Below, in pieces: positions 9,479 to 18,547 of a stretch of 64,000 nt of DNA (within the stretch, counting starts at the first letter, position 1; each line of letters starts with the position of its first letter). The stretch covers positions 1 to 64,000 of the forward strand of contig CACJHS010000002.1 in assembly GCA_902593235.1 (NCBI GenBank). Reading direction: 5' to 3'. The notes beneath the pieces were generated by a model. That model did not search any database and was not told the origin of the DNA. It saw nothing but the letters and a program-made list of their open reading frames with translations. The stretch comes from an uncultured Pelagibacteraceae bacterium (lineage in GTDB: Bacteria; Pseudomonadota; Alphaproteobacteria; Pelagibacterales; Pelagibacteraceae). A program made the position numbers and the translations under genes.

Positions 9479-10709
9479 TAAAGTTTTTCAGCATTTCAAT
9501 AGATGATTTTATTCCATCTTCATGAAATCCGTAACCAAAATAACTGCCACAAAAAAGTAAATCTTTTTGATTTTGTATTTTAATAAGCTCTGATTGAGCA
9601 TCTAATGCTTTTTGATCGTAATATGGATGTGTAAATTTTACTTTTCTCAATATTTTTTTCTCATCAATATTGAAGTAAGGATTTAGTGTTAAGAAAATAT
9701 TTTCATCACACTTTAAATTTTGTAATAAATTTAACCAGTAAGTTATTGAATTTTTCTCTAAATTCTTGTCATCTATTGATGAATTCCAAGAAGACCAAGC
9801 TTTTTTATTTTTTGGCATGGCCCGCTGATCTGTATGTATATAAGCTATATTTTCTTTGTAGCTAAAATTCGAAAGAATATTTCTCTCATCTTCAGTTGGG
9901 TTTTCAATTAACTTTAAGGCTTCATCAGCATGGGTTGCCAAAACTACTTTATCATAATCAAAAAATTCGCTTTCTCCACCATAGTATAGATCTAATCCTG
10001 ATGATTTTCTTTTAACTCTTGTAACTTTGTAATTTTTGTAGTGTTCACCGCTTATTTGGGAAAGTATTTTACTAACATAAGTTCTGCTTCTATTGGTTAC
10101 TGTGTACCACTGCGGTCTATTTTTCAATTTAAACAATCCATGATTTTGGAAAAATCTAAGAAAGAAACTTATTGGCATCTTACTCGCTTCATAAGGAGGC
10201 ATAGACCAAATTGCAGATACCATTGGTATTATATGATAATCGATAAAAGTTTTAGATAATTTATTAATTTTTAAATATTCACCTAAAGTAATTTTATCAT
10301 TGGATATGGTTACTAGATCACTTTTTTTATAAAATTTAATTATATCAAAAAACATTTTTAAGAACTCTATGTTAAACATATTTGATTTATTAGAGAAAAT
10401 TCCACTCAACCCTTTTCCACAATATTCAAAGTTTGTATTATCTACTGAAACTGAAAAAGACATATTGCTTTTTTCAATTTGAATATCATTTTCCTTAAAA
10501 AAATTAATTAAATTTGGATAAGTTTGAAAATTAAAAACAATGAAACCAATATCTACAGAAACTTTTTTTTCATCAAAAATCAAATCTATTGTATGTGAGT
10601 GTCCACCAAAATGATCTTCTCGCTCGAAAAGATCTACATGATGTTTTTTAGATAAATAATAAGCAGCACTTAATCCAGAAATACCTGATCCAACAACAGC
10701 AATTTTCAT
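9471..10709 (-). CDS. NAD(P)/FAD-dependent amine-oxidase-like protein of the CFA cluster
   Basis: A 412 aa flavoprotein beginning MKIAVVGSGISGLSAAYYLSKKHHVDLFERE, a clean FAD Rossmann motif, followed by GGHSHTIDL typical of the phytoene-desaturase/amine-oxidase group seen in CFA clusters. The C-terminal LLFCGSYFGYGFHEDGIKSS is the second FAD contact. By family context it may desaturate or oxidise fatty-acyl chains. It begins 6 nt after the gcvP stop, so transcripts from the gcv promoter could run into this cluster. Confidence 0.82.
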   Translation of the reverse strand: MKIAVVGSGISGLSAAYYLSKKHHVDLFEREDHFGGHSHTIDLIFDEKKVSVDIGFIVFNFQTYPNLINFFKENDIQIEKSNMSFSVSVDNTNFEYCGKGLSGIFSNKSNMFNIEFLKMFFDIIKFYKKSDLVTISNDKITLGEYLKINKLSKTFIDYHIIPMVSAIWSMPPYEASKMPISFFLRFFQNHGLFKLKNRPQWYTVTNRSRTYVSKILSQISGEHYKNYKVTRVKRKSSGLDLYYGGESEFFDYDKVVLATHADEALKLIENPTEDERNILSNFSYKENIAYIHTDQRAMPKNKKAWSSWNSSIDDKNLEKNSITYWLNLLQNLKCDENIFLTLNPYFNIDEKKILRKVKFTHPYYDQKALDAQSELIKIQNQKDLLFCGSYFGYGFHEDGIKSSIEMLKNFND

Positions 10710-10715
10710 TAATTA

Positions 10716-13586
10716 TTATGCTGCATCTTCTTTAAACTCATCCATACTTGGACAAGTACAAAAAATATTTTTATCTCCGTATACGTTATCAACTCTTGCA
10801 ACTGGAGGCCAAAATTTATTTGCTTTTAAGAATTTTGCAGGATACGCAGCTTGCTCTCTTGAATATTTATGACTCCATTCATCTGAAGCTAATTCAATAT
10901 CCGTATGAGGTGCATTTTTAATTGGATTATCAACTTTATCAAATTTTCCTGATTTGATCATATCTATTTCTGATTTAATGCTAATCAAAGTATCACAAAA
11001 TCTATCTAGTTCGGACAAGCTTTCACTTTCAGTTGGTTCAATCATCATTGTACCTGTTACTGGCCATGACATCGTTGGTGCATGAAAACCATAATCAATC
11101 AACCTTTTAGCTATATCTTCTTCTGTGATCCCTGTTTCAGTTTTAATAGATCGAATATCAATTATACATTCATGAGCTACATTTCCGTTTGAACCTTTAT
11201 AAAGAATTGGGTAATGATCTTTAAGTCTATGAGCTATGTAATTTGCATTTAGTATTGCAATTTGAGTAGCTAATTTTAAACCCTCAGAACCCATCATTTT
11301 AATATACATCCAAGAAATTGATAAAATACTTGAACTTCCCCAAGGTGCTGCTGAAACTGCTCCTATTCCCGTGGCAGGTCCACAGTCTTTAACAACTGGA
11401 TGATTAGGTAAATAAACTTGTAAATGTCTTTTACATGCAATTGGTCCCATCCCAGGTCCTCCACCACCATGTGGAATACAAAATGTTTTGTGTAAGTTTA
11501 TGTGACAAACATCTGGACCAAAATTTCCAGGTCTTGCTATACCAACAAGCGCGTTTAAATTTGCACCATCCATATAAACTTGGCCACCATGTTTATGAAT
11601 TAACTCACATATATCTGTAATTTTTTCCTCAAATACTCCATGAGTAGACGGATAAGTAACCATTAATGCTCCAAGATTTTCAGAATGCATTTCTGCTTTT
11701 TTCTTTAAATCCTCAAAATCAACATTTCCTTCTTTGTCACAATCAACAACAACAACTTTCATTCCTACCATTTGTGCACTAGCAGGATTGGTTCCATGTG
11801 CTGAGCTAGGTATTAAACATATATTCCTGTTTTCTTCGCCTCTATCTAAATGATATTTTCTAATAACCATTAATCCTGCATATTCTCCTTGAGCACCTGC
11901 ATTTGGTTGAAGCGAAACACCAGAAAAACCTGTAATTGATCTCAGCCAATTTTTAAGATCAGTGAATAAATCTCTATATCCCTCCATCTGCTCAATAGGT
12001 ACAAATGGATGAGGCTCTGCTAATTCTCTCCACGAAATAGGTATCATTTCTGCAGTAGCGTTTAATTTCATAGTACATGAACCAAGTGCAATCATAGTTC
12101 TATTTAAAGCTATATCTTTATCTTCTAATTTTTTTAAATATCTAAGCATCTCAGTTTCTGAGTGATATGAATTAAAAACAGGATGTTCTAAATATTTTGA
12201 AGTTCTTAATAAATTTTTTGGTAAATTAGGCAAACTTACTGTTGGGTCTTCTTTTTTAATCGACTCAGCTGCATTAAAAATTTTCAACAATTGATTTACT
12301 CTATAAACATTTTTCTTTTCATCAAAAGAAACTGCTAACATTTCAGAATTTACTCTTCTAATGTTTACCTTTTGATCCAAAGCATTTTTATAAATTTGAT
12401 CAGTTTTATCTTTTGTTACAATTGTAACTGTATCAAAGAAATAATCTGAATAAATTTCATATCCAGATTGTTTCAATTTATCTGCAAAATTTTTAGCTAA
12501 TTGGGAAACTCTCTCAGCAATAATTTTTATTCCATCTGGTCCGTGGTAAATGGCATATGCAGCTGACACAATTGCTAATAAAGCTTGGGCAGTACAAATA
12601 TTGCTTGTAGCTTTATCTCTTCTTATATGTTGTTCCCTAGTTTGTAATGATAATCTGTAAGCTTTGTTTCCATGTCTATCAACAGAGACCCCTACAATTC
12701 TTCCTGGCATAGATCTTTTATATTCGTCTTTAGTTGCAAAGAAAGCTGCATGAGGTCCACCATAACCCATTGGAATTCCAAATCTTTGAGAACTTCCTAC
12801 AGCAATATCTGCTCCTAGTTCTCTTGGTGTTTTTAATTTAGCAAGTGCTAATAAATCACAAGCTAATATTGCTTTACCATTTTTTTTATGAATTTTACTA
12901 ATTGCTTCACTAGGATCTTTTATATCTCCTAAAGTTCCCGGATATTGTAATATACCACAAACTAAATCTTCTTTTAATTTATCTAATACTTCATCTTCAT
13001 TTCCAACAAGTACTTTTAATCCCATTGGTTCTGCTCTGGTTTGGATCACATCTATTGTTTGTGGGTGACAATTTTCTGAGACAAAAACTAAATTACTATC
13101 TTTTTTATTTAATCTATGACTTAATCCCATTGCTTCTGCAGCTGCTGTTCCTTCATCTAATAAAGATGCATTTGCGATATCCATTCCTGTAAAATCCACT
13201 ATCATTTGTTGGAAATTAAGTAGCATTTCTAATCTTCCTTGGGCTACCTCTGGCTGATAAGGTGTATAAGAAGTGTACCAACCTGGATTTTCTAAAATAT
13301 TTCTTAGAATTACATATGGCGTATAGGTTCCATAATAACCCATTCCTATAAAGTTAGAATAAATTTGATTTTTTTTTGAAATTGCTTTTAATTTTCTTAA
13401 TGCTTCATATTCTGAGTTAGACTCACCAATATTTAATTCATCTTTCAATTGGATCTTTTCTGGAACTGTGCTTTTGATTAAATCATCTAGCGATTTATAA
13501 TTAAGTTCCTTAAGCATTTTATTTTGATCTTCATCTGAAGGTCCAATGTGCCTTTTTAAAAAATCTTTTTGAGAATTATGTAACAT
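10716..13586 (-). CDS. gcvP: Glycine dehydrogenase (decarboxylating), P-protein
   Basis: A full-length 956 aa homodimeric-type P-protein. The PLP lysine lies in HINLHKTFCIPHGGGGPGMGP, and N-terminal landmarks KRHIGPSDEDQNKML and YTPYQPEVAQGRLE are clear. It decarboxylates glycine and transfers the aminomethyl group to lipoyl-GcvH, feeding one-carbon units to tetrahydrofolate. It overlaps gcvH by one base and is third in the riboswitch-controlled gcvTHP operon. Confidence 0.97.
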   Translation of the reverse strand: MLHNSQKDFLKRHIGPSDEDQNKMLKELNYKSLDDLIKSTVPEKIQLKDELNIGESNSEYEALRKLKAISKKNQIYSNFIGMGYYGTYTPYVILRNILENPGWYTSYTPYQPEVAQGRLEMLLNFQQMIVDFTGMDIANASLLDEGTAAAEAMGLSHRLNKKDSNLVFVSENCHPQTIDVIQTRAEPMGLKVLVGNEDEVLDKLKEDLVCGILQYPGTLGDIKDPSEAISKIHKKNGKAILACDLLALAKLKTPRELGADIAVGSSQRFGIPMGYGGPHAAFFATKDEYKRSMPGRIVGVSVDRHGNKAYRLSLQTREQHIRRDKATSNICTAQALLAIVSAAYAIYHGPDGIKIIAERVSQLAKNFADKLKQSGYEIYSDYFFDTVTIVTKDKTDQIYKNALDQKVNIRRVNSEMLAVSFDEKKNVYRVNQLLKIFNAAESIKKEDPTVSLPNLPKNLLRTSKYLEHPVFNSYHSETEMLRYLKKLEDKDIALNRTMIALGSCTMKLNATAEMIPISWRELAEPHPFVPIEQMEGYRDLFTDLKNWLRSITGFSGVSLQPNAGAQGEYAGLMVIRKYHLDRGEENRNICLIPSSAHGTNPASAQMVGMKVVVVDCDKEGNVDFEDLKKKAEMHSENLGALMVTYPSTHGVFEEKITDICELIHKHGGQVYMDGANLNALVGIARPGNFGPDVCHINLHKTFCIPHGGGGPGMGPIACKRHLQVYLPNHPVVKDCGPATGIGAVSAAPWGSSSILSISWMYIKMMGSEGLKLATQIAILNANYIAHRLKDHYPILYKGSNGNVAHECIIDIRSIKTETGITEEDIAKRLIDYGFHAPTMSWPVTGTMMIEPTESESLSELDRFCDTLISIKSEIDMIKSGKFDKVDNPIKNAPHTDIELASDEWSHKYSREQAAYPAKFLKANKFWPPVARVDNVYGDKNIFCTCPSMDEFKEDAA

Positions 13587-13966
13587 TAGCTAGTACTCTC
13601 CTTTGCAAATTTATCGTATTCTTCTTTGTTCATAAGACTATTCATTTCAGATTGGTCTTTCATTTTAAGTTTAAAAAACCATGCTGAACCCTCTGGATCT
13701 TCATTAATTTTAGAGGGATCATCTACAATAGCTTGATTAGTATCTACTACTTCACCACTAACTGGAGTATAAACATCACTAGCAGCTTTCGTAGACTCTA
13801 CTACTCCTGCAGTACCATCTTTTTCAACATTAGATCCTTTTTCAGGAAGTTCTGCAAAAACGATATCGCCAAGCATTTCCGTTGCATGCTTTGTAATTCC
13901 TATTGTGGCTACATCTCCTTCTAATGTAATCCACTCATGTTCTTTTGAAAATTTTACTTCACTCAT
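13586..13966 (-). CDS. gcvH: Glycine cleavage system H protein
   Basis: A 126 aa lipoyl carrier protein. The lipoylation lysine is in [19 protein letters not shown], at the usual position near residue 60, and the N-terminus FSKEHEWI is the family norm. It shuttles the aminomethyl intermediate between GcvP, GcvT and lipoamide dehydrogenase. One-base overlaps with both gcvT and gcvP indicate tight coupling. Confidence 0.97.
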   Translation of the reverse strand: MSEVKFSKEHEWITLEGDVATIGITKHATEMLGDIVFAELPEKGSNVEKDGTAGVVESTKAASDVYTPVSGEVVDTNQAIVDDPSKINEDPEGSAWFFKLKMKDQSEMNSLMNKEEYDKFAKESTS

Positions 13967-15069
13967 TAATTTACTCCTTTCACATAATTTTTTTTATAAA
14001 ATGGTAATGCACAAACATTTGCTGGATATTTTTTCCCTCTTACCTCAAGCAAAATTTTAGTATCAACTTTTGAAAACTCTTTATCAACATAACCCATCGC
14101 TATAGGACCGTTTACACTTGGTCCGAACGTTCCACTAGTTATCTCACCAATTTGTTTATCTGTATCATTAAATATTTTAGTTTTTTCTCTAGCAATCAAT
14201 CTACCTTCAGGCTTAATGCCTACTCTTATTTGGCTTGCTCCATCTTGCATTTGGTTCATAATTTTTTTCGATCCAATAAAACCACCATTTGATAATCTAG
14301 ATTTTGAGATTGCCCATCTAAGGTTTGCCTCAACTGGTGTTTTATTAATATCTAATTCGTGACCATATAAACATAATCCAGCTTCTAATCTCAAGGTATC
14401 TCTTGCCCCAAGTCCTATAAGTTGTGCTCCCTTTTTTATTAAATTTTCAACAAATTTTTCAGCTTTATCGTTAGAAATTGAAATTTCAAATCCATCTTCC
14501 CCTGTATAACCTGATCTTGTGACAAATAATTTTTGATTATTAGAATCGAACCAATTTCCTGTCATAAAATTTAATTGATCAACCCCATTTATAATTGATT
14601 TTAAAATTTCAACAGATTTAGGTCCTTGAATTGCTATTAAAGATCTATCATTATCTAAATTCATTTTAAATTTTGAACCTAGTAAATTAGATAAAATCTC
14701 AAAATCTTTATCTTTACATGCAGCATTTAAGATAATTAAATACCCTTCTTCTATTTTAGTGATGATTAAATCATCATAAATTCCCGCATCCTCATTCATT
14801 AAAAAACTATACTTAGAGCAGTTTTGTTTTAGATTTTTTAAATCTAATGGAAAAATTTTTTCCAACTCTTCTGTTAAAGTTTCGTCGCCATATATGAATA
14901 GCTGGCCCATATGGGATACATCAAAAATTCCAGAATGCGATCTTGTGAATTTATGCTCTTCAATAATACCTTTGCTATACTGAATAGGCATTTCGTAGCC
15001 AGCAAATTCAACAAACTTAGCGTTGTTACTTTGATGAAGTTTATTTAGTGATGTTTTTTTTATTTCCAT
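13966..15069 (-). CDS. gcvT: Glycine cleavage system aminomethyltransferase, T protein
   Basis: A 367 aa T-protein that transfers the methylene group from aminomethyl-GcvH to tetrahydrofolate, releasing ammonia. Family landmarks seen are [37 protein letters not shown]-like [14 protein letters not shown], and [22 protein letters not shown]. It is the first gene of the gcv operon. The start codon and the bases before it (AGAGTTAATATG) are perfectly complementary to a segment inside the upstream riboswitch, which suggests that initiation here is the controlled step. Confidence 0.97.
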   Translation of the reverse strand: MEIKKTSLNKLHQSNNAKFVEFAGYEMPIQYSKGIIEEHKFTRSHSGIFDVSHMGQLFIYGDETLTEELEKIFPLDLKNLKQNCSKYSFLMNEDAGIYDDLIITKIEEGYLIILNAACKDKDFEILSNLLGSKFKMNLDNDRSLIAIQGPKSVEILKSIINGVDQLNFMTGNWFDSNNQKLFVTRSGYTGEDGFEISISNDKAEKFVENLIKKGAQLIGLGARDTLRLEAGLCLYGHELDINKTPVEANLRWAISKSRLSNGGFIGSKKIMNQMQDGASQIRVGIKPEGRLIAREKTKIFNDTDKQIGEITSGTFGPSVNGPIAMGYVDKEFSKVDTKILLEVRGKKYPANVCALPFYKKNYVKGVN

Positions 15070-15082
15070 ATTAACTCTTTTT

Positions 15083-15222
15083 TGCCCCCTCTGTCTTGGT
15101 GCCTGAGAGATTTGCTCCTTCGGCGAGAATAATTCTCTTTCCAGAGTTAATATGTACGGTCCTTTTGCCTGAGAGTTTCCGGGGTGGTTGCTCCTTCGGC
15201 GCTACAAAAGTAGTCTCTCCCG
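15083..15222 (-). ncRNA. Tandem glycine riboswitch, leader of gcvT
   Basis: On the - strand two aptamer copies are visible. Each contains the conserved core GCCGAAGGAGCAA and the downstream CTCTCAGGCA element; on + these appear as two copies of TGCTCCTTCGGC and of GCCTGAGAG. The first aptamer spans about 15160-15222 and the second about 15083-15150. Such RNAs bind glycine, usually cooperatively, and switch on gcv genes; their presence before gcvT in SAR11 is established knowledge. The second aptamer's closing stem can form between CTCTG and CAGAG. The 12 bases between the aptamers and the gcvT start are discussed in the findings. Confidence 0.95.
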
Positions 15223-15230
15223 TATATAAA

Positions 15231-15260
15231 TTTATAACACATTTAAAATGTTTATGTGAA
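15231..15260 (-). promoter_or_regulatory. Candidate promoter of the gcv operon
   Basis: Reading the - strand, TTCACA (15260-15255) is followed after 18 bases by TATAAA (15236-15231). This would start transcription near 15224, just before the first riboswitch helix. It lies in the short gap between the EamA stop and the riboswitch. Confidence 0.45.
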
Positions 15261-15262
15261 AT

Positions 15263-16135
15263 TTATTTGGGTAGTTTTTTAACAAGTAATGGAGACAAAA
15301 ACTGTATAACTACTGCTGTTATAACTACAGCTCCCCCAAAAAGTACAGTGAGTGGCGGGTTTTCGTTTGCAAACATCCATGCCCACATGGGTCCTAGAAC
15401 AGCTTCTGTTAACATAATAATACCAACAAATGCTGAAGGAGTTGATCTTGCTCCAATCGTTATAAGTATAAAGCCAAGTCCAACTTGAAAAAATCCAGCA
15501 ATAAAACCTAAAAAAATATCATTCGTTGAAACAATAATGCTAGGTGACATAAACAAACCTATCAATGTTGCAAAAATTCCAGCAACCAGTTGTAAAGGTA
15601 TCATGTCGACTTTTGGATATTTTCGAACAATTAATATTAAGATCGCAAACGATATCGGCATAATAAATGCAACCAAGTTTCCAGTCATTTGACCTGGTGT
15701 TAGTGAACTTCCTAACATTAAAATGATACCAGCTACTGCTGTAATAATGCAAGTTAATGTAATTTTTGAAATTTTTTCTTTTAAAAATACATAACCAAAA
15801 ATTGCTAAAAACAAAGCTTGAGTTTGAATTATAAAGTTTGCATTAGCTACTGTTGTTTCGTACATAGCAAATACATAGCTAGCAAATCCAATGGATAAAA
15901 TTATACCTCCGAATAAACCTGGAATTCCAGATTTATAAAGAGCACTGAAAATTTTTTCTTTGTAAGTAAATATTAAAAAAATTGTAATTACTCCAATAAA
16001 GAAAAGTGATCTCCAAAATAATATTTGCCAAAGTGTAGATCCATCGAAAGACTTAACAATTAAACCTCCAAAACTTAATGCACAAGCTCCTAAAAAAACT
16101 AAAAAAGGACCTGGTACTTTTGATAAAAAATTCAT
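15263..16135 (-). CDS. EamA/DMT family transporter
   Basis: A 290 aa protein with about ten hydrophobic helices in two repeated halves, the EamA (drug/metabolite transporter) layout; motifs such as GAxALSFGGLIVK and a second-half GARSTPSAFVGIIMLTEAVLGPMWAW fit this. Members export amino acids or other metabolites, but substrates are not predictable. Its start overlaps the pxpC stop by one base, so it belongs to the pxpBC operon and may move a lactam or amino acid related to oxoprolinase activity. Confidence 0.82.
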   Translation of the reverse strand: MNFLSKVPGPFLVFLGACALSFGGLIVKSFDGSTLWQILFWRSLFFIGVITIFLIFTYKEKIFSALYKSGIPGLFGGIILSIGFASYVFAMYETTVANANFIIQTQALFLAIFGYVFLKEKISKITLTCIITAVAGIILMLGSSLTPGQMTGNLVAFIMPISFAILILIVRKYPKVDMIPLQLVAGIFATLIGLFMSPSIIVSTNDIFLGFIAGFFQVGLGFILITIGARSTPSAFVGIIMLTEAVLGPMWAWMFANENPPLTVLFGGAVVITAVVIQFLSPLLVKKLPK

Positions 16136-17079
16136 TAAATTTGTGATAGTAGATTTTGGGTTTCCATCTCATATAACTTAAATAAAGTTTCTGCATCAGA
16201 TAAATTAATTTCTTTAAATTTTATTTTTGAACCAGGAGACATTTGCACCAATCGGTCATAATCGACGCTAGCTACAACTCCAATTTTTGGATAACCACCA
16301 ATAGTGCCATGATCTGAAAGCATTATAATTGGATTTCCATCTGCAGGCACTTGGATGACACCTTTAATCAAACCCTCTGATTTTATGTTGGTATTAACAA
16401 TATTATCTAATTTAGGCCCCTCTAGTCTCATACCCATTCTGTCTGAAAGTTTCGTTACTGTGAATTCCTTTTCAAAAAATATTTTTTTACCTTCTTCCGA
16501 AAAGTAATCAAAATTTGTTCCTTTAATCACTCTTATGTTTTCTATTTTGGTATTAATGTAATTAGTTTTTTTAATATCCTTATTTGAATTTATTTTGTTT
16601 AAATTAACTCTTTGCCCTACATCTAATTTTTTTCCATCATTAGATCCTATATTTGCTTTCGTATTTACAGAACAACTATTCCATTGAAATTTTAAATCGA
16701 GCTCTCCACCTAATGCTAAATATCCATAAACTGATTTATTTGTAGAAATGATATTGATTTCATCTCCATTTTCAATTTGATAGCTTTTGTAACAATTGCC
16801 CTCTATTTCAGTGTCTTTTCTTTTAATTGAAAAAATAACATCCCCAGTAATAGCAAAATTAATTTTTTCTCCTGAATATTTTATATGTGGGCCTTGATAT
16901 GCAAACTCTATTACTGCAGAGTCCAAATCATTATTAACAAGTTTGTTAGCTATTAAATAATTTCGACTATCCATAGCACCACTAAATGGAATGCCGATAT
17001 GATAAAGATGATCTCTGCCTTTATCTTGAAAGGTAGTATTAATTCCAGGTCTTATTATATCTAGGTAATTACTGCTCAT
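16135..17079 (-). CDS. pxpC: 5-oxoprolinase subunit C (biotin-dependent carboxylase-like)
   Basis: A 314 aa member of the PxpC/allophanate-hydrolase subunit 2 family: RPGINTTFQDKGRDHLYHIGIPFSGAMD at the N-terminus and SEGLIKGVIQVPADGNPIIMLSDHGTIGGYPKIGVV in the C-terminal half. With PxpA and PxpB it forms the ATP-dependent prokaryotic 5-oxoprolinase that opens pyroglutamate to glutamate. It overlaps pxpB by 11 nt. Confidence 0.9.
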   Translation of the reverse strand: MSSNYLDIIRPGINTTFQDKGRDHLYHIGIPFSGAMDSRNYLIANKLVNNDLDSAVIEFAYQGPHIKYSGEKINFAITGDVIFSIKRKDTEIEGNCYKSYQIENGDEINIISTNKSVYGYLALGGELDLKFQWNSCSVNTKANIGSNDGKKLDVGQRVNLNKINSNKDIKKTNYINTKIENIRVIKGTNFDYFSEEGKKIFFEKEFTVTKLSDRMGMRLEGPKLDNIVNTNIKSEGLIKGVIQVPADGNPIIMLSDHGTIGGYPKIGVVASVDYDRLVQMSPGSKIKFKEINLSDAETLFKLYEMETQNLLSQI

Positions 17080-17746
17080 TATAATTTTTATACTGGTCTA
17101 GAGTAATTTCCTTGAAAATTACTGTATCTCCTGGGTTAATTAGATTTGGTTTATCTTCTTTTGAACTATCAAAGACATCCAAAGGGGTGTTTCCTAAAAT
17201 ATTCCATCCACCTGGACTTTCAAATGTATAAATATTTGCAAATTGCTCTGTTAACGCAACAGATCCTTTGGGCACTTTTACTCTTGGAGTTTCTAAACGT
17301 TGAGCTCGCATATTTTCATCTAAATCACCAAGAAAAGGCATGCCAGCAATAAATCCTGTCATGTAACAAAAATATTCCTTATTTAAAAAATTCTCTAAAA
17401 TTTTCTCTCTACTTAATTTTAATATTTCTTCCAGTCTTTTTATATCCATTGAAAAATTTTCATGACAACAAACTGGTATTTCTAATTTTTTAGAATTTAT
17501 ATCTTGTGAATCCTTGGCATCAATATTTTCAACATAATGTTTAACTTCTTTAAAATTTGTTTTTTTTAGATCAAAAGAAATAATTAATTTATTATACGAA
17601 GGTGTTAAATTATTGATCCCTTCAAATTTTTTTTCTTTAATGGTTTTAAAGTATTTTATTACATGTGAATTAATTGATTTATTAACTTCATTACCAAAAT
17701 CACAGTACAAAGCCGCGTCACCAAGATTCGATATATTTTTTATCAT
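17069..17746 (-). CDS. pxpB: 5-oxoprolinase subunit B
   Basis: A 225 aa PxpB/KipI-type protein. Recognisable segments are GDAALYCDFGNEVN near the start and the C-terminal FIAGMPFLGDLD, RVKVPKGSVALTEQFANIYTFESPGGWNILGNTP. It partners PxpC. It is first in a pxpB-pxpC-EamA operon. A TATAAC hexamer lies 5 nt before its ATG, with no Shine-Dalgarno sequence, suggesting a leaderless message; pxpA is transcribed divergently from the same tiny gap. Confidence 0.9.
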   Translation of the reverse strand: MIKNISNLGDAALYCDFGNEVNKSINSHVIKYFKTIKEKKFEGINNLTPSYNKLIISFDLKKTNFKEVKHYVENIDAKDSQDINSKKLEIPVCCHENFSMDIKRLEEILKLSREKILENFLNKEYFCYMTGFIAGMPFLGDLDENMRAQRLETPRVKVPKGSVALTEQFANIYTFESPGGWNILGNTPLDVFDSSKEDKPNLINPGDTVIFKEITLDQYKNYNEQ

Positions 17747-17773
17747 GCCATGTTATACTTAACATTACAAACT
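17747..17773. promoter_or_regulatory. Candidate bidirectional pxpA/pxpB promoter core
   Basis: The motif TGTTATACT at 17751-17759 is a good extended -10 (TGnTATACT) for pxpA on +. Its complement gives TATAAC 5 nt before the pxpB start on -. The whole intergenic region is only 27 bases when the pxpA start at 17774 is used, so the two -10 elements overlap. No -35 is obvious. Confidence 0.4.
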
Positions 17774-18547
17774 ATGGAAATTAATATAAACTGTGATTTA
17801 GGCGAAAAATCAAAACATCATTCAAATAAACATGATCCAGATTTACTAGAAATAGTTAATTCTGCAAATGTAGCATGTGGTTATCATGCGGGTGACGATG
17901 AATCCATGAATCAAGTAGTTCAAATTTCAAAAAAAAATGGTGTTAGTATTGGAGCGCATCCGTCATTTAATGATCCTGAAAATTTTGGAAGAAAAAGAAT
18001 GAATCTTCCCTCTAGCGAAGTAAGACAATTGATTATTAATCAATATGAAATTCTTCAAAAAATTGCTCAGGATCATGGAGAGAATGTTACTCATATAAAA
18101 CCACATGGTGCTTTAAACAATATGGCTTGTGAGGATATAGATTTAGCTACTACTTTAGCAAAAGCTATAAACGAGATTAATAAAGATTTAATATATCTGG
18201 TTCCTACAGGATCTAAAATGGAAGAAGCAGCTAAAAAACTAAACATGCGTATAGCTTGTGAAATTTTCGCTGACAGAAATTATGAGGATGATGGAAATTT
18301 AGTTTCTAGAAAAAAACCTTACGCTCTTATTACCGATCCGGAAGAAGCTAAAAAACACGTGTTAAGCATGGTTAAACATCAGTCACTTAATTGTCACAGT
18401 GGAAAGCAGATACCTTGTGAAATAGACTCTGTATGCATACATGGGGATAATGAGAATTCATTATCTACAGCAAAATCAATTAGAAAGAATTTAATAGAAA
18501 ATGGATTACAATTAAAACCACTTAACCAAATGAAAAAATTTATATGA
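17774..18547 (+). CDS. pxpA: 5-oxoprolinase subunit A (LamB/YcsF family)
   Basis: A LamB/YcsF family protein with MEININCDLGEKSKHH at the start, NVACGYHAGDDESM, then HPSFNDPENFGRKRM and IKPHGALNNMA, all family hallmarks. It is the catalytic-domain partner of PxpBC in 5-oxoproline hydrolysis. The track start at 17750 lies inside the probable extended -10 (17751-17759), and family members begin right at MxIxxNCDLGE, so I use the ATG at 17774, giving 257 aa. Its stop overlaps the next gene by 4 nt (ATGA). Confidence 0.92.
   Translation: MEININCDLGEKSKHHSNKHDPDLLEIVNSANVACGYHAGDDESMNQVVQISKKNGVSIGAHPSFNDPENFGRKRMNLPSSEVRQLIINQYEILQKIAQDHGENVTHIKPHGALNNMACEDIDLATTLAKAINEINKDLIYLVPTGSKMEEAAKKLNMRIACEIFADRNYEDDGNLVSRKKPYALITDPEEAKKHVLSMVKHQSLNCHSGKQIPCEIDSVCIHGDNENSLSTAKSIRKNLIENGLQLKPLNQMKKFI

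Noticed and set aside
15096-15488. 130-residue + strand ORF across the riboswitch and the EamA gene
   Set aside because: It runs through the glycine riboswitch and antisense to a recognisable transporter, and has no family resemblance.
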